Shown piece by piece: positions 54,430-64,000 of a DNA stretch of 64,000 nt. The stretch lies in the NCBI GenBank assembly GCA_009760855.2, contig WPIO01000146.1:558001-622000 (forward strand), written 5' to 3'. This DNA comes from Cristatella mucedo (taxonomy: Eukaryota; Bryozoa; Phylactolaemata; Cristatellidae). How positions within the stretch are numbered: position 1 is the stretch's first letter; every line of letters starts with the position of its first letter. The position numbers and the translations under genes were made by a program. The notes below the pieces were generated by a model. It was not told the origin of the DNA. It was given only the letters and a program-made list of their open reading frames with translations, and did no database searches.

Positions 54430-55455
54430 TGGTATAGGTCATCGGCTGGGCGATTCTGTGCTGTGGGAAACGGCAACCAACCGATATATCCTTTGGAGCA
54501 ATCGCAAATAGCCATAAAAGGCTGTTTATGTTGAAATGGCAAGTTAATAGTACTATTACAAGCTTTTGTTTGGTTTCAGTACTACAGTGCAATGTTGGTG
54601 GGGACGTTCATAGTCCATAGTCAGATGGGCAAGTTCGTCAGCAGCATCAGAAGGATTCGTATTAGAAAATTTTCAAAGTGAGTCAATACAGATAAATGTA
54701 TGGGCAGTAATGAGCAGGATGAATTATTTTGCTTACAATTTCAGCATGGAAGTTATCGAGGGTTCGCTTTCCCTAGAAACTTGTTCATATCAAGAGGGAC
54801 GCATATTAATGACGAATAGTGAGCCGAATGAGATCACGTGGATAGAAAGTAATAAGAGCACATAGCAGATAATCACCGAGCAATCATGATCTGATCAAAG
54901 TTGAGATTCTTGAACCTTGTGTCATTTATAAAAAAAAGTCATAAATGAGCCGACAGAGAGTGCACCTTGAAGTTAATAGATATAGTTTTGAGTGCGGAAA
55001 TGACTTTTGCTATAATAAGGTATTACGAAGCAGCGTCTTCTGGAAAAGAATGGTAACTAAGACGTACATATGTAAAAACATGAGGTTGTGGTTCTAGGCG
55101 GCTGATAGATGGCAACCACCGTTGAAAGGTGCCGGTGCGAAAGCCTCAGGGCTAGAGAATCGGATTATTTCGTCTCGGTATTTGGAAAAGGCTTGAAATA
55201 ATGCAATAGAGAACATGAACTGTCAATGGGCTAGCCGAACCGCTAACATTGGCTAATGAAAAAAGTAAACTATCGATGCAGCATCGGTTATTGGTGGGTT
55301 ATACAGTATGTCAATTTTCAGCCAGGTCATGGCGTTACGCCGAAGGCTCGGCGGGGTAGGCTTGACCTGCCGCTGACCAAGCGGCGTAACCTAGCGCCTA
55401 AGGTTGTTCGGTGTGCGCCTACGCTCAATAAGCTGGCCGCCACGATACGAGCGTT
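54430..55455. other. No recognisable feature; GC rises after 55.3 kb
   Basis: A frame at 55256-55507 has no motif apart from its end, which is LINE A15. Confidence 0.4.
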
Positions 55456-55459
55456 TATG

Positions 55460-56450
55460 GCGCTGACCTGCTTACCGTTAACCAGTCAAGCAGTGCGTCA
55501 ACTTTAAGCTTCTCTTGTGAGCGTGGCCACGTCGCAACGTTGCTGCGCCACAGCCGGTCTCACGCCGGTCCGCCCGGCCAGCGGGCGGGCTGCGTACCAG
55601 CCCCTTAGGCACCGCATTCGGGCGGTATCAGCTATGCGGTTTCTAACAGCGGCTGGTCCGCACGGGCCTTATGACCCACTAGCCCTGTAGACCACCTATT
55701 TTCCGCGAGCGTCCACTGGCCTGTGTGGACGCTGACCCCTACTTCCCTTTCACTCTCTCTCCCTTTCTCTTCTCCTTCATCTCTCTTCCTCCTCTCTCCG
55801 AACTCCCGAGCTGCTTACTACGACAGATACGAAGCCATTACGCACTATCGCCTGCTTGTGTTGCCTGCGCAGGATACAAAACAGCACAGTCGTGTTCACC
55901 CCCAGCTTGTGCGAGCTTTCCTCTTTGTCACGTCGCCATCGTCAGCTCGAGCCCTTAAACTGTCACTCACTTCTAGGGCTCTTCCTTCTTTGGCTCCAGC
56001 ATTCCTATCAGATCTACACCCCGACCATGCTAAGCATTGTCCGCACAATCAAACTGTTTGCCTACACCTGGTACGAACCTAACATTCTTTGGAGAGCGTA
56101 CCTTTAGTTGCTATGATCCCGTAGCCTGGAACTCACTTTCGACAGGCGTCGCGCTATCCCTCGACTTTATGACACTCAAGAAAAGCTAACAACGCATCTA
56201 TTTATCGCAGCCTATAGGGGTTCACGTGCTTCATCTTTTACGTTTCAAGTCTTGGCAATTCATATGCATGCTGCAACTAACCTTATTTGCATGCTGATAC
56301 AGTGCATATCACATCTAGCCATGTTATGCTGCTGTCATTGAGCATGCCACCATTAACCATTCAATCGTGCTTCATTTGCAGCATTTTTAAAGTGCCTAGA
56401 GAGAGATAGAGTTATCTTCAGGGCCTATACAAATATAATCTAATCATTAT
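55460..56450 (+). mobile_element. LINE A15 interrupted by repeat G
   Basis: 'gacctgcttaccgttaaccagtcaagca' (LHWLPVKQ segment) ends at about 55513. The same RT line resumes at 'cccttaaactgtcactcac' (55941) and runs through LAPAFLSDLHPDHAKH to a decayed 3' hairpin at 56395-56450. Confidence 0.75.
55514..55940 (+). mobile_element. Repeat G, copy 2, inside LINE A15
   Basis: About 427 GC-rich bases with 'gcgtggccacg', 'cgcccggccagcgggcg', 'gacccactagccct', a mixed pyrimidine tract (55740-55800), 'gagctgcttactacgac' and 'cgccatcgtcagctcgag'. It has the same block order as copy 1 (27545-28190). Possible flanking duplication ctttaa / ccttaa. No protein domain seen. Confidence 0.7.
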
Positions 56451-56454
56451 TAAT

Positions 56455-57125
56455 CTAGCTAGCGGCACCGTGCTGGTAACTACTGGTGTAGTCCAACGAG
56501 TGGTTATATCTATTCGCATCCTTTTTAAGCTCAATTAAATAGTTAGTTTTAATTTGGGCTTGGAATGTTAAGTACCAGTTACCAGCGCTTGACACATAGT
56601 TTGTGCTAATTCAAGGCTATTTTGTATTGTCGGTGAATTGTATGTAGTGGCAAACTTTCCTTCTCGCAGCATAGGTCGAGCGTTAGGGTCTTGCATCAGG
56701 CTCCTTACATTGAAGGATATGAGAAAACAGCAGCAAGGTATCACTTGCTCGTATCTAAAAGAAACAGTGAAGAAGCCGACTTAGAGTCGTTTCATCGTGG
56801 AGATACTCACGGTGGTTTGAGAACTACCATTTCGAGTGGATAGTTCTCTCAGACTGCATTTACACTACAACTGAGACGCATCACTTCAGCCGCCTGAAGT
56901 CTGGTACTTTTAGCGAAACCAAGCCATTCCAACATTCAATGGCTGATCGCTCTCGCAAAACAGATGTCAGCAGATTTAGCGAAGGAAGAAATCCGCCAAA
57001 CTATTAGGATGATTGAGTTTATATCTTCAACATGATGTTCTGCCATAGTAATCTGGGGAACTCAAGTTACATCTCCAAATATACTGATAAGTCAAATCGC
57101 CAGAGTACAGGCACAGATTGTCAGC
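56455..57125. other. No recognisable feature
   Basis: No TE match or exon. Confidence 0.4.
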
Positions 57126-57129
57126 TATT

Positions 57130-57440
57130 GATCTAAGGTTACGAGCTGTTTCGCATTGCAGTAGCTCCGGCGGCGGCAGGTCTTGTGGAGATTCTCGGAG
57201 ACACAGCTGGCGAACGTTCACGGTATACGAAACTCTTCTTTATTACAATCAACGCGTACATAAATGAAAGCTCCATCAATCGCAGCAGATGACACGAAAT
57301 ATAACTTGCGTTAGTATCATGACACTTCGCTGAGTCAATTGCTTAACTATTTTCCACAGGTGAGGCATGTGCATTTGTGTTAGGGTGCTTCGCTAATTGC
57401 AGCAGCAGAAGCCGCAGGCAGCCGCAATCAACTGCTGCAT
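57130..57440 (-). repeat. LTR-like repeat E, copy 3
   Basis: 'agtagctccggcggcggcagg', 'tcttgtggagattctcggagacacag', 'ctctttattacaatcaacgcgtacata' and a distal 'gtgcttcgctaattgcagcagcagaag' align with copy 1 at 2.9-3.2 kb. Confidence 0.6.
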
Positions 57441-57444
57441 GCAA

Positions 57445-58360
57445 AGTGTTCGCTAGAGAGAAAAAAGAGGACAGTCCAAAGGAAGAATCTGAAGCTCAAA
57501 TTAGACCTAATAATAACAACACGTGACTTGATATTCTGCACACAGTCCTAACAACGATGTCGCATTAGATAAAGTATAAGCTGACAAGTTATTTCCTGCC
57601 GATTCACAAACAAACTTACAGTGACTCACGCTCAATGCTAGCATTCACTGACCAGTAGAACCTTGCTCAAAGAGAGCGAGTGCGGTTAAGCACATGCCTC
57701 ATATAGAAGTCAGGTCATGTCAGACAATAATCAATTTCGGACACAACTATACATCAGGTTGCTTATAAGTCTTGACTTACACGGCTAGTTCACTGGTGGC
57801 TCTCAGTTGACATTCTGTGGCATATCTCATTGCTCGTAGTTGTCGGATTTTTCTACGGCCTCCTAATCTGAAATCACAATCACGTAATTAAATTCTTGAT
57901 GACTAAACAACAGCAAGAAAAATGGAATTTTTTATGAAATGGGGTCATAAAGGGGCAGCTCATGCATGGTGTGGAATAGAACTAAGCAAAATGACATCCA
58001 TATACTGCTTTTGCCATCACTAAATAAGTGCTTCACGTAACATGCAATAGGTCTACTTCTCCGGTAGCATGTTTACCAAGGTCAGATCTACTCAAGGTCA
58101 TCGCCGGCAGACGGTGCCCTGTGACGCTGCACAAATGCCTCCAAGATTTGCTTCCGGTGGAAGCAGCTGAGTGTAGCATCTAGTGTGCAGTGTAGCTTCA
58201 CACCATGACTATACTTGCAGCTGACTTCGATGCAGCACCTTGGTTACGATTGATCCGATGCCGTCTAATGGCTGTGAAGAAGTCTGCTGCCATGTCACAG
58301 CTACAGTTGATTACATACCCTGCTGATAATCTAGGGAGCAGCTACATTGCTCAGCTTAAT
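57445..58360. other. No recognisable feature
   Basis: No TE match or supported frame. Confidence 0.4.
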
Positions 58361-58361
58361 A

Positions 58362-58845
58362 TAAATACTAATAATGCACTTGATAAAGCACCCTCAGGGA
58401 AACGTATTTTTGTCTATGCTCTTCGCATTTGCTGCAAAGGGAAACGCGATTGAATTGTGAGTGATATCATCTTTGATAAACAAGCAACATGAATAACATG
58501 GTTAGGGGTGACATGCACAGGGTCAGCATGCAAATGTGGTTAGTGGCAGCATGCACAGTGTCAGCACGCATAAGCAGGTGAAGGACGAATCGCAGGGACC
58601 CACTAAATGCTGTTCTAAATAGGTATGTTTTTGAGTTCTTTTGGAGTGGTATCAAGTCAGCATGCAAGTGTGGTTAGTGGCAGCATGCACAGTGTCGGTA
58701 GGCATAAAAAATGAAGGACGAATCACAGGGACCCACTATATGCTGTCCCAAATAGGTGTGTTTTTAAGTTCTTTTGAAATGTGGTCAAGCCAGAGGACGT
58801 CGGGGCACAAGTCGAGAGTGAGTACTGTACTTCACTTGCAGACCA
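58362..58845 (-). mobile_element. LINE A16, 3'-end with internal duplication
   Basis: AAT tail, decayed hairpin and 3' UTR. The block 'catgcaaRtgtggttagtgg' to 'aggtRtgtttttRagttctttt' is present twice (about 58528-58655 and 58660-58790). Confidence 0.9.
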
Positions 58846-59079
58846 ACTAATGCCCAGCCATAACCGAGAATCTAGAAAAAGAAGCTCTATTAAAGTCCTT
58901 CAAATTGGCCAATGCTACAACAATAATTAAAAAGCACTGATTGAGTACTTGCAAACTATCACTCAGTGTTCCTTCTTTTTTCGCCAAAGATTCTTGAAAA
59001 AATCATTGCTAAACAGTTGATAGCACACATTGAAAAAATTGAAATCTTAGAATGAGTTATACCGGGGTTCAAACGGCCG

Positions 59080-59175
59080 CTTTCATTTGGTCGTGCTTCC
59101 TGTGCAGCCAATGCAAAGCGCCTATAAAGAGATTGAATTATTTGAGAGCATTACATGAAAAACAACATTGTTACC
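59080..59175 (+). mobile_element. Family-A 3' end only, inside B16
   Basis: 'gtgcagccaatgcaaagcgcctataaagagattgaattatttgagagc' plus AT tail. Only about 95 bases of LINE A, bounded on both sides by B16 RT sequence. Confidence 0.8.
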
Positions 59176-59380
59176 CTTATTAATAAAGCACTACAGTAAA
59201 ACTGCTCTTCTTCGAGTAACCAATAATATCCTATGTACCGACAACGACCGGAATAGGACTACCCTAGCCCTGCTAGATCTATCAGCTGCCTTCGACACCA
59301 TCAATGATGTTCTACTTGAACGATTATGAACAACGAGTGGTCTTGCGGGTGAGGCACTGGCCTGGTTTAAACCGCACTTG

Positions 59381-60047
59381 TGTAGCCGAGATAACGGGTA
59401 GAGGATATGCCTCGCCATGCTCAGGCCACTTCGCGGCTCTCCAATTCGTTGAGCAAATGGCAAGATGAGTGGCCATTAGATCGAATCTCTTTGTGCGCCA
59501 ACAGCAACGGCAGGGATACTAATCAGAGCTACCATGGAAACACGGTACACGAGGCTACAGGTAGGGGCACACTAGAAGTACGAGGCCAGTCCTCTCGCCG
59601 TGGGAGGACCATCTCGGACCTGAGCAATGTTTAGTAGGAGCAACAATCTATGGGATTCTCCATCTTGGCCGCTAGGCAGGGCACTCCCGGCAATGATGTC
59701 GCGAGGGTAAAAAACGTCCGGGTACAAAACATATTAGAGACGCAAGCACTAACAGAAGGAGACTAGACAATAGGAAGTAGACAACTGGAGGCCCTAGATA
59801 CAGATACCACCACCACCCATGTGCATTGCTGGGCAAGCCATAGAGCGCCCGACACTACAAATTATTCACCAAGCATAAGATTTTCAAAACCCCGGCGATG
59901 CTGCTGAATGGCATATCCGGCATATCAATCCGTTATCATATATATCTATTCCTACATATCAGGCACCAGCCTAGCTGGTGACCTTTCGCACACTACATCC
60001 GTCCTGTCCCAGCCAACTGAACCTATCCAGGATTTTCTTGTCGTACA
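59381..60047 (+). mobile_element. LTR-like element D, copy 2, inside B16
   Basis: 667 bases starting TGTAGCCGAG and ending GTCGTACA (TGTA/TACA ends), homologous in inverted orientation to 35547-36289. The B16 palm is continuous on either side (GLAGEALAWFK, then DRV..). Flanks cttg / ctac give only a weak 4-bp duplication. Confidence 0.68.
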
Positions 60048-61009
60048 CTACAGTGATCGTGTTCAATTCGTGTTATAGGGGGTCAGGTTTCTTCCACTCG
60101 AATACTCATCCACGGAGAAGTTCCTCAGGGGTCGCTCCTTGATCTTTTGTTGTTCTGAATTTCTACTCAACCTCTGGGAAAAGTGATTCCGGACCATTGA
60201 ATAAGCTCACTTTTATGCTGCCGAAGTTTAGGTGTATTTTCCTTTAAACCACCGGAATCTTCTGCAGTTTTAAAACTGAACACGACTTGCTGACATTTGA
60301 TCCATAATGTCGGCAAATTTTCTAAAACTAAATTATGAAACAACACAACGATTACTCTCTGGACACTCCAAGCGTGCATCTGGACTTGAATGCTTTGATC
60401 TTCTAGTTGGTGATGCTGCTGTGCGACCATTAGCTTGTGCTCAAAATTGTAGTGCTGCCTTGGACTGCTGTCCCAATTTTGAAAGCTAAAATAAGACTGC
60501 TTCCACAACTAGCCATCACGTCCAATATCTATCTCAGATTAGGAAAAGTCTTTACAGTGGCTTGCAAAAGATTTCATTAGTTCTTTGATTCTATCTCGAA
60601 AAAATTATTGTAATTCCCTTTTGGCTGGGCTTTGGAAGAAAGCCACTGGGCCACAGTATCTGGCAATGAATGCAAGGCTAGTTTGCAAATCCCAAAAATT
60701 TGACCACGTGTATTCTTTGCTAAAACAGCTTTGATAGCGGCCAGTAAACTAATAGATGCATAGCAAAGTTGTTTTGCTGACCCGCAAGGCCTGCCACTGC
60801 TTGGCTCTTTTGTGCCTACCTGAACTTCCGTACCAGTTTCAAACTTCACGCGCTCTTGTGTGCTGCCAAATAATCAAAGTAGCTGTTCAGTTCCTTGCTC
60901 AAAGCCACTTAAGCTGTGAGTGCGCTATACAAAATTTTCCTGCGTGACACACACATAGTCTTACTGGTTTTTTGTAGTCACAGGCAGAGATATTTTACAT
61001 TACATTTTG

Positions 61010-62090
61010 CCTGGCTGGTGAGAAAAACATAGGAAACGTTTCCATATTCCAGCTCAGTACGATCCACTTCTGCAGTCGCGACTTCATGGACCGTGCCAGA
61101 ACGAGTCCAAAATCAGCCTCCCTTCTTTCTCCTCGAACCCAGAGTGAAATCATGAGTACACTTGCATCCACAGTCAGGGACAAGCTACACTGTGACATAC
61201 GGCAAAGCAAGTTCTACGGAATTCTGTTGGACTCAACTCCTGATATTGGACACATCAAACGGTTGTCTGAGGTCATTTGATATGTCAATGTTGACTTCGT
61301 CAAATAAAATTCATCATCTAAGAGTCTTTTCTGGGCTTTCTTAAATTTACCCAAAGAGGCTGCAAAGAGAGGGTCTCGTCTTGGACAAAGGCGATCCTGA
61401 TAAATGTCCTTGCAAGAGTGCAAGTGCCAGTGCTGCGACAAGGCAGCAGTCATGTATAGCAATTTGCCAGGTGTCCAAAGAAAGATTATATTCAGAAATG
61501 AGAAGGCAGTTTTGAAGCAGTAAAAAATACAGCCTGAATCTGGCAAGAGGAATTCCACAAGTCTAGATTCCGTCATTATCACCTAATTTGGAGCCACAGA
61601 GAGGACCTACCTATTGTTTTCAAGATAAAATCTGAGGTGGGAAGAACTAAAGGAAGTCTTAGCCATCAATGTCAAACGTGACTCTGCAACAAAGAGAAGT
61701 ACAAGAGTGGAAGCTGCGAAAGTTATCAATGATGGACTTAACAGCATTGTAATTATTTTGGCACAACTGTCTTGAGGACACAAGTATAACACGAGACAAA
61801 AAGAAAGGAAGCTGGTAGTCTTACGCAATGTATTCTGAAATTTAACTTTTTAGATCTGCTGCTATTTTGTTAATACATTTAAGAAAGACTGTCCTGAAGA
61901 CTGCATGATGGAAACAAAGCTTTAAAGACACATCTCGCCACCCCCACTCTCCCGACATCGGTTTATCATGAATTCAAGAAGATCAGTGTCAACAATACTT
62001 CTAAATGCCAAATGGAGGTGAATTGTGAGGAGTTGCTGTTGAACGAAAAATCAGCAGAACAAAACAGAAGCCCGGAGAACTATCTCAAAA
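61010..62090 (+). pseudogene. hAT-superfamily transposase (DUF4371-type), broken
   Basis: Recognisable blocks are LLSPRTQSEIMSTLASTVRD, SKFYGILLDSTPDIGHIKRL, SEVIRYVNVDFVK (after one frameshift near 61279) and later RSTRVEAAKVINDGLNSI. These match the order of ZMYM1-like/DUF4371 hAT transposases: L-S-x-R-x-QNE, I-L-D-x-T-x-D-I-x-H, and R-Y-V-D. Several stops and frameshifts are present. The gene is separated from its C-terminal part by LINE A19. Confidence 0.75.
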
Positions 62091-62094
62091 TAGG

Positions 62095-63245
62095 TCCGGT
62101 TCTTGTATGATTTATACTCTCCCTCTTGCCGATTTGATTACCGAGCACAATCTCGGCTTTCACTTCAATGCTATGACACTCGGCTGTACCTGTGCTTAGA
62201 TCCATCCCAGTCTTCGAGCACGTCGAATTCCCTCAAATCCCTTGCTGAATGTATTGACGAGATCCGCACATGAATGAAAACGAATTCTCTTAAATTTAGT
62301 GATGACTAACTTACTAGTTGCGTGCAAATCCAGTGTCATTCAGAAACTGGAAAGGCTAACGCTCAAAATTAGCTCTGCCAGCATATTTCCTGTTAAATCT
62401 GTACGGAATCTAGGTGTCATGTTCTAAAGTTACCTCTCATTCAATGACCACTTCAGCTCCACAATCAAGTCTGCCAACTTTCAGCTACATAACATTGGTA
62501 AAATTTGGGCTTGTTTAGATAAGGATACCCCATCTAAGTTGGTCCATGTATTCGTGACATAGTGTCTTAGCATCTGTAACTGACTGCTTACTGGCCTGCT
62601 GGCAGGTGAAATCCGCCACTTACTTACAGCTGGTGCATTACTTTGCAGTTACACTTGTATGTCGTGAGCGTCGAAGTTGCGACATCACACCACTTCTCAC
62701 TGACCTGCACTGACTACCAATTAAGCAAAGCATCGAATTTAAGGTTTTGTCGCTCACTTTTAGGTCCCTTCATTCTTTGGCTCCAGCCCATCTCTCAGAT
62801 CTACTCCCCACGATGTCAATCATCGTACTACCTATTTTTCGGAATCTAACCGTTTATCAATACCTGGTTAAAAAATCAAATTCTTTGGAGACAATGGATT
62901 TAGGTCGTATGCTATCTAACTCATTCCCGACTTGCTTCACGACATCTCCTGACTTGAACACATTTAAAAAGAACTTGAAAACAGACCTATTCAGGACAGC
63001 ATTTAGTGGGTCCCTGCGAATCGTCCTTCATGTGCTTATGCGTGCTGACACTGTGCATGCTGCCACTAACCAAATTTGCATGCTCACCCTGTGCATGTCA
63101 CCGCTAACCACGTTAATAATGATTCCTATGAAGCAGGATATTACTCACCGTTCAATCGTTTTTCCCTTTGCAGCAAATTTAAAGCTCCTAGAATGAGATT
63201 GAATTATCTGAGGGCGCTTTATCGAGCGAATTTTGCTTATTATTA
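62095..63245 (+). mobile_element. LINE A19, 5'-truncated, inside the hAT gene
   Basis: It begins at the PVLFTVYTLPLAD-equivalent, has a one-base deletion in the YADD site, and continues through the LTFRSLHSLAPAHLSDLLP segment (62747-63196) to hairpin 'aaagctcctagaatgagattgaattatctgagggcgcttt' and AT tail. Confidence 0.92.
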
Positions 63246-63640
63246 AGATGATGGTCTCTCTACAGAGGGGGAGATTTCAAGAGAAATGAAGGATAGCAAA
63301 GACCATATCCAACAAAAATTTACAGCTAGGTTTTCCCAGGGCACAGGTACTTAGGTCAAATTTGTTTTTTTGTTGAAGGTTGAGCAGCTTTTGAAGACAA
63401 TATACTGGACCAAACTCCGCTGCAATTTGTAGATATTGTAGGCTTCGAATATTCAGGCGTTGGTGGAACAAAACTGTACAACGAAAAACTTTACTATAAT
63501 ATGCTTTTTGCCAGACGTCACGACTCGGCACTAAAGACATCACCGGTAGCAATTTTTTGTTATCAGTTGTGGACAAGATGTGCTTTCTAATTTGAAAGCT
63601 GCCTTGGAAGTTCTTTTCAACGTAAGTTTTTCTAGTAAGG
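63246..63640. other. Probable decayed hAT middle region
   Basis: It lies between LINE A19 and the hAT C-terminal block. The minus-strand frame 63277-63576 has no motif. Confidence 0.35.
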
Positions 63641-63649
63641 TAAAGGCGA

Positions 63650-63830
63650 CGTTGTGTTTTCCCAATGCATTTCTATAGCAAGATCGCTTCAATGATTCAG
63701 CCTTGCTGAGCATAGAGAAAAATTACTGGATAATATTGACTCTCAAAGTATGAGAGACCAGTTTGACATGTTTAAGGCCAGAAACATTAAGAGATTCACC
63801 TGAATTACTTCTGATATGACAAACTATGTG
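63650..63830 (+). pseudogene. hAT transposase C-terminal block
   Basis: SALLSIEKNY and, after a frameshift, DNIDSQSMRDQFDMFKARNI resemble the C-terminal 'ALLSIE...KKARK' end of DUF4371 hAT transposases. The W-x-x-hAT dimerisation core upstream is largely missing. Confidence 0.5.
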
Positions 63831-64000
63831 CAGGGGTGAGCTACTAAGCAATTTTTCTCAGATTAAAGGAGATATGGTAGTCCGTCACTCACACAGTTAT
63901 TAAGAAACAAAAAAGTCTCTTTTCGGCACACCGAATTGGCGAAAAGTGTTTCCTACTGTTCTCAGGTGCCATGCTACTCACTTTCTCGACTGTCCATCTT
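63830..64000. other. Unresolved; CAGGGGTG motif at 63832
   Basis: CAGGGGTGAGC resembles a hAT terminal inverted repeat, but it points the wrong way to close the element upstream. It could start another element or be chance. Confidence 0.25.

Larger units (their letters stand above)
58885..61008 (+). mobile_element. LINE B16, split by an A tail and LTR-like D
   Basis: RT fingers 58890-59079, palm start 59176-59380 (LLDLSAAFDTI at 59270), palm and thumb 60048-60900, 3' UTR to (TACATTACATT) at 60995-61008. The YADD site is mutated (YAAE). Very decayed. Confidence 0.85.

Noticed and set aside
55256-55507. Gene in the GC-rich frame before repeat G
   Set aside because: The end of the frame is LINE A15 sequence and the rest has no motif.
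1-64000. Bacterial operon, phage or defence system
   Set aside because: No Shine-Dalgarno-led gene clusters; every long frame is a eukaryotic LINE fragment, a hAT relic, low complexity or a splice-bounded exon candidate.

Overview
The window is non-coding, repeat-saturated DNA from an animal nuclear genome. I see no bacterial-style operons, rRNA, functional tRNA or CRISPR array. Animal origin is inferred from L2/CR1-type non-LTR retrotransposons, tRNA-derived SINEs with RNA polymerase III boxes, a hAT transposase relic, and a few intron-flanked exon candidates including an Ig domain and a tyrosine-motif cytoplasmic tail. The species cannot be fixed from sequence alone. My working label is an invertebrate or basal chordate with a large, LINE-rich genome.

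Two LINE families make up roughly half the window. I call them A and B. Family A (7480-8910 is the best copy) ends in a short 3' hairpin followed by (ATT)n. Family B (19628-23136 and 4418-9465 are near full length, about 3.5 kb) ends in (TACAT)n, read as TGTAATG repeats when inverted. Both encode an endonuclease and reverse transcriptase of L2/CR1 type. Nearly all copies are 5'-truncated and carry frameshifts or stops. Only A1 keeps a long clean reverse transcriptase frame. Around these sit SINE1 (five copies, tRNA-like head plus a copy of the family-A 3' hairpin), SINE2 (four copies, tRNA-like head plus a shared central core), two LTR-like repeats (D and E), a GC-rich inserted repeat (G), a long imperfect inverted repeat at 15.5-16.5 kb, and several CT/GA microsatellites.

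Layout: 0-4.4 kb holds SINE relics, an LTR-E copy and a likely host exon. 4.4-9.5 kb is element B1, split by SINE1 plus A1. 9.5-19.5 kb is relatively TE-poor, with candidate host exons and the inverted repeat. 19.6-23.4 kb is B2 inside an older B copy. 23.4-34 kb is a mosaic of LINE fragments with repeat G. 34.2-34.5 kb is an Ig-domain exon on the minus strand. 35.5-36.3 kb is an LTR-D copy. 37.5-63.2 kb is dense nested LINE sequence, and 61.0-63.8 kb holds a broken hAT transposase gene interrupted by a LINE.

The elements form an insertion stratigraphy: B copies are mostly the hosts, and A copies, SINEs, LTR-like elements and G are mostly the later guests. Several insertions can be ordered, and one (A11 in A18) has a 9-bp near-perfect target duplication. 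SINE1 shares its 3' end with family A, which suggests family-A machinery copied SINE1. Host genes appear only as isolated exons in very long introns. The family labels A, B, D, E, G, SINE1 and SINE2 are mine; all alignments were made by eye, so boundaries are usually good to about 5-20 bases.
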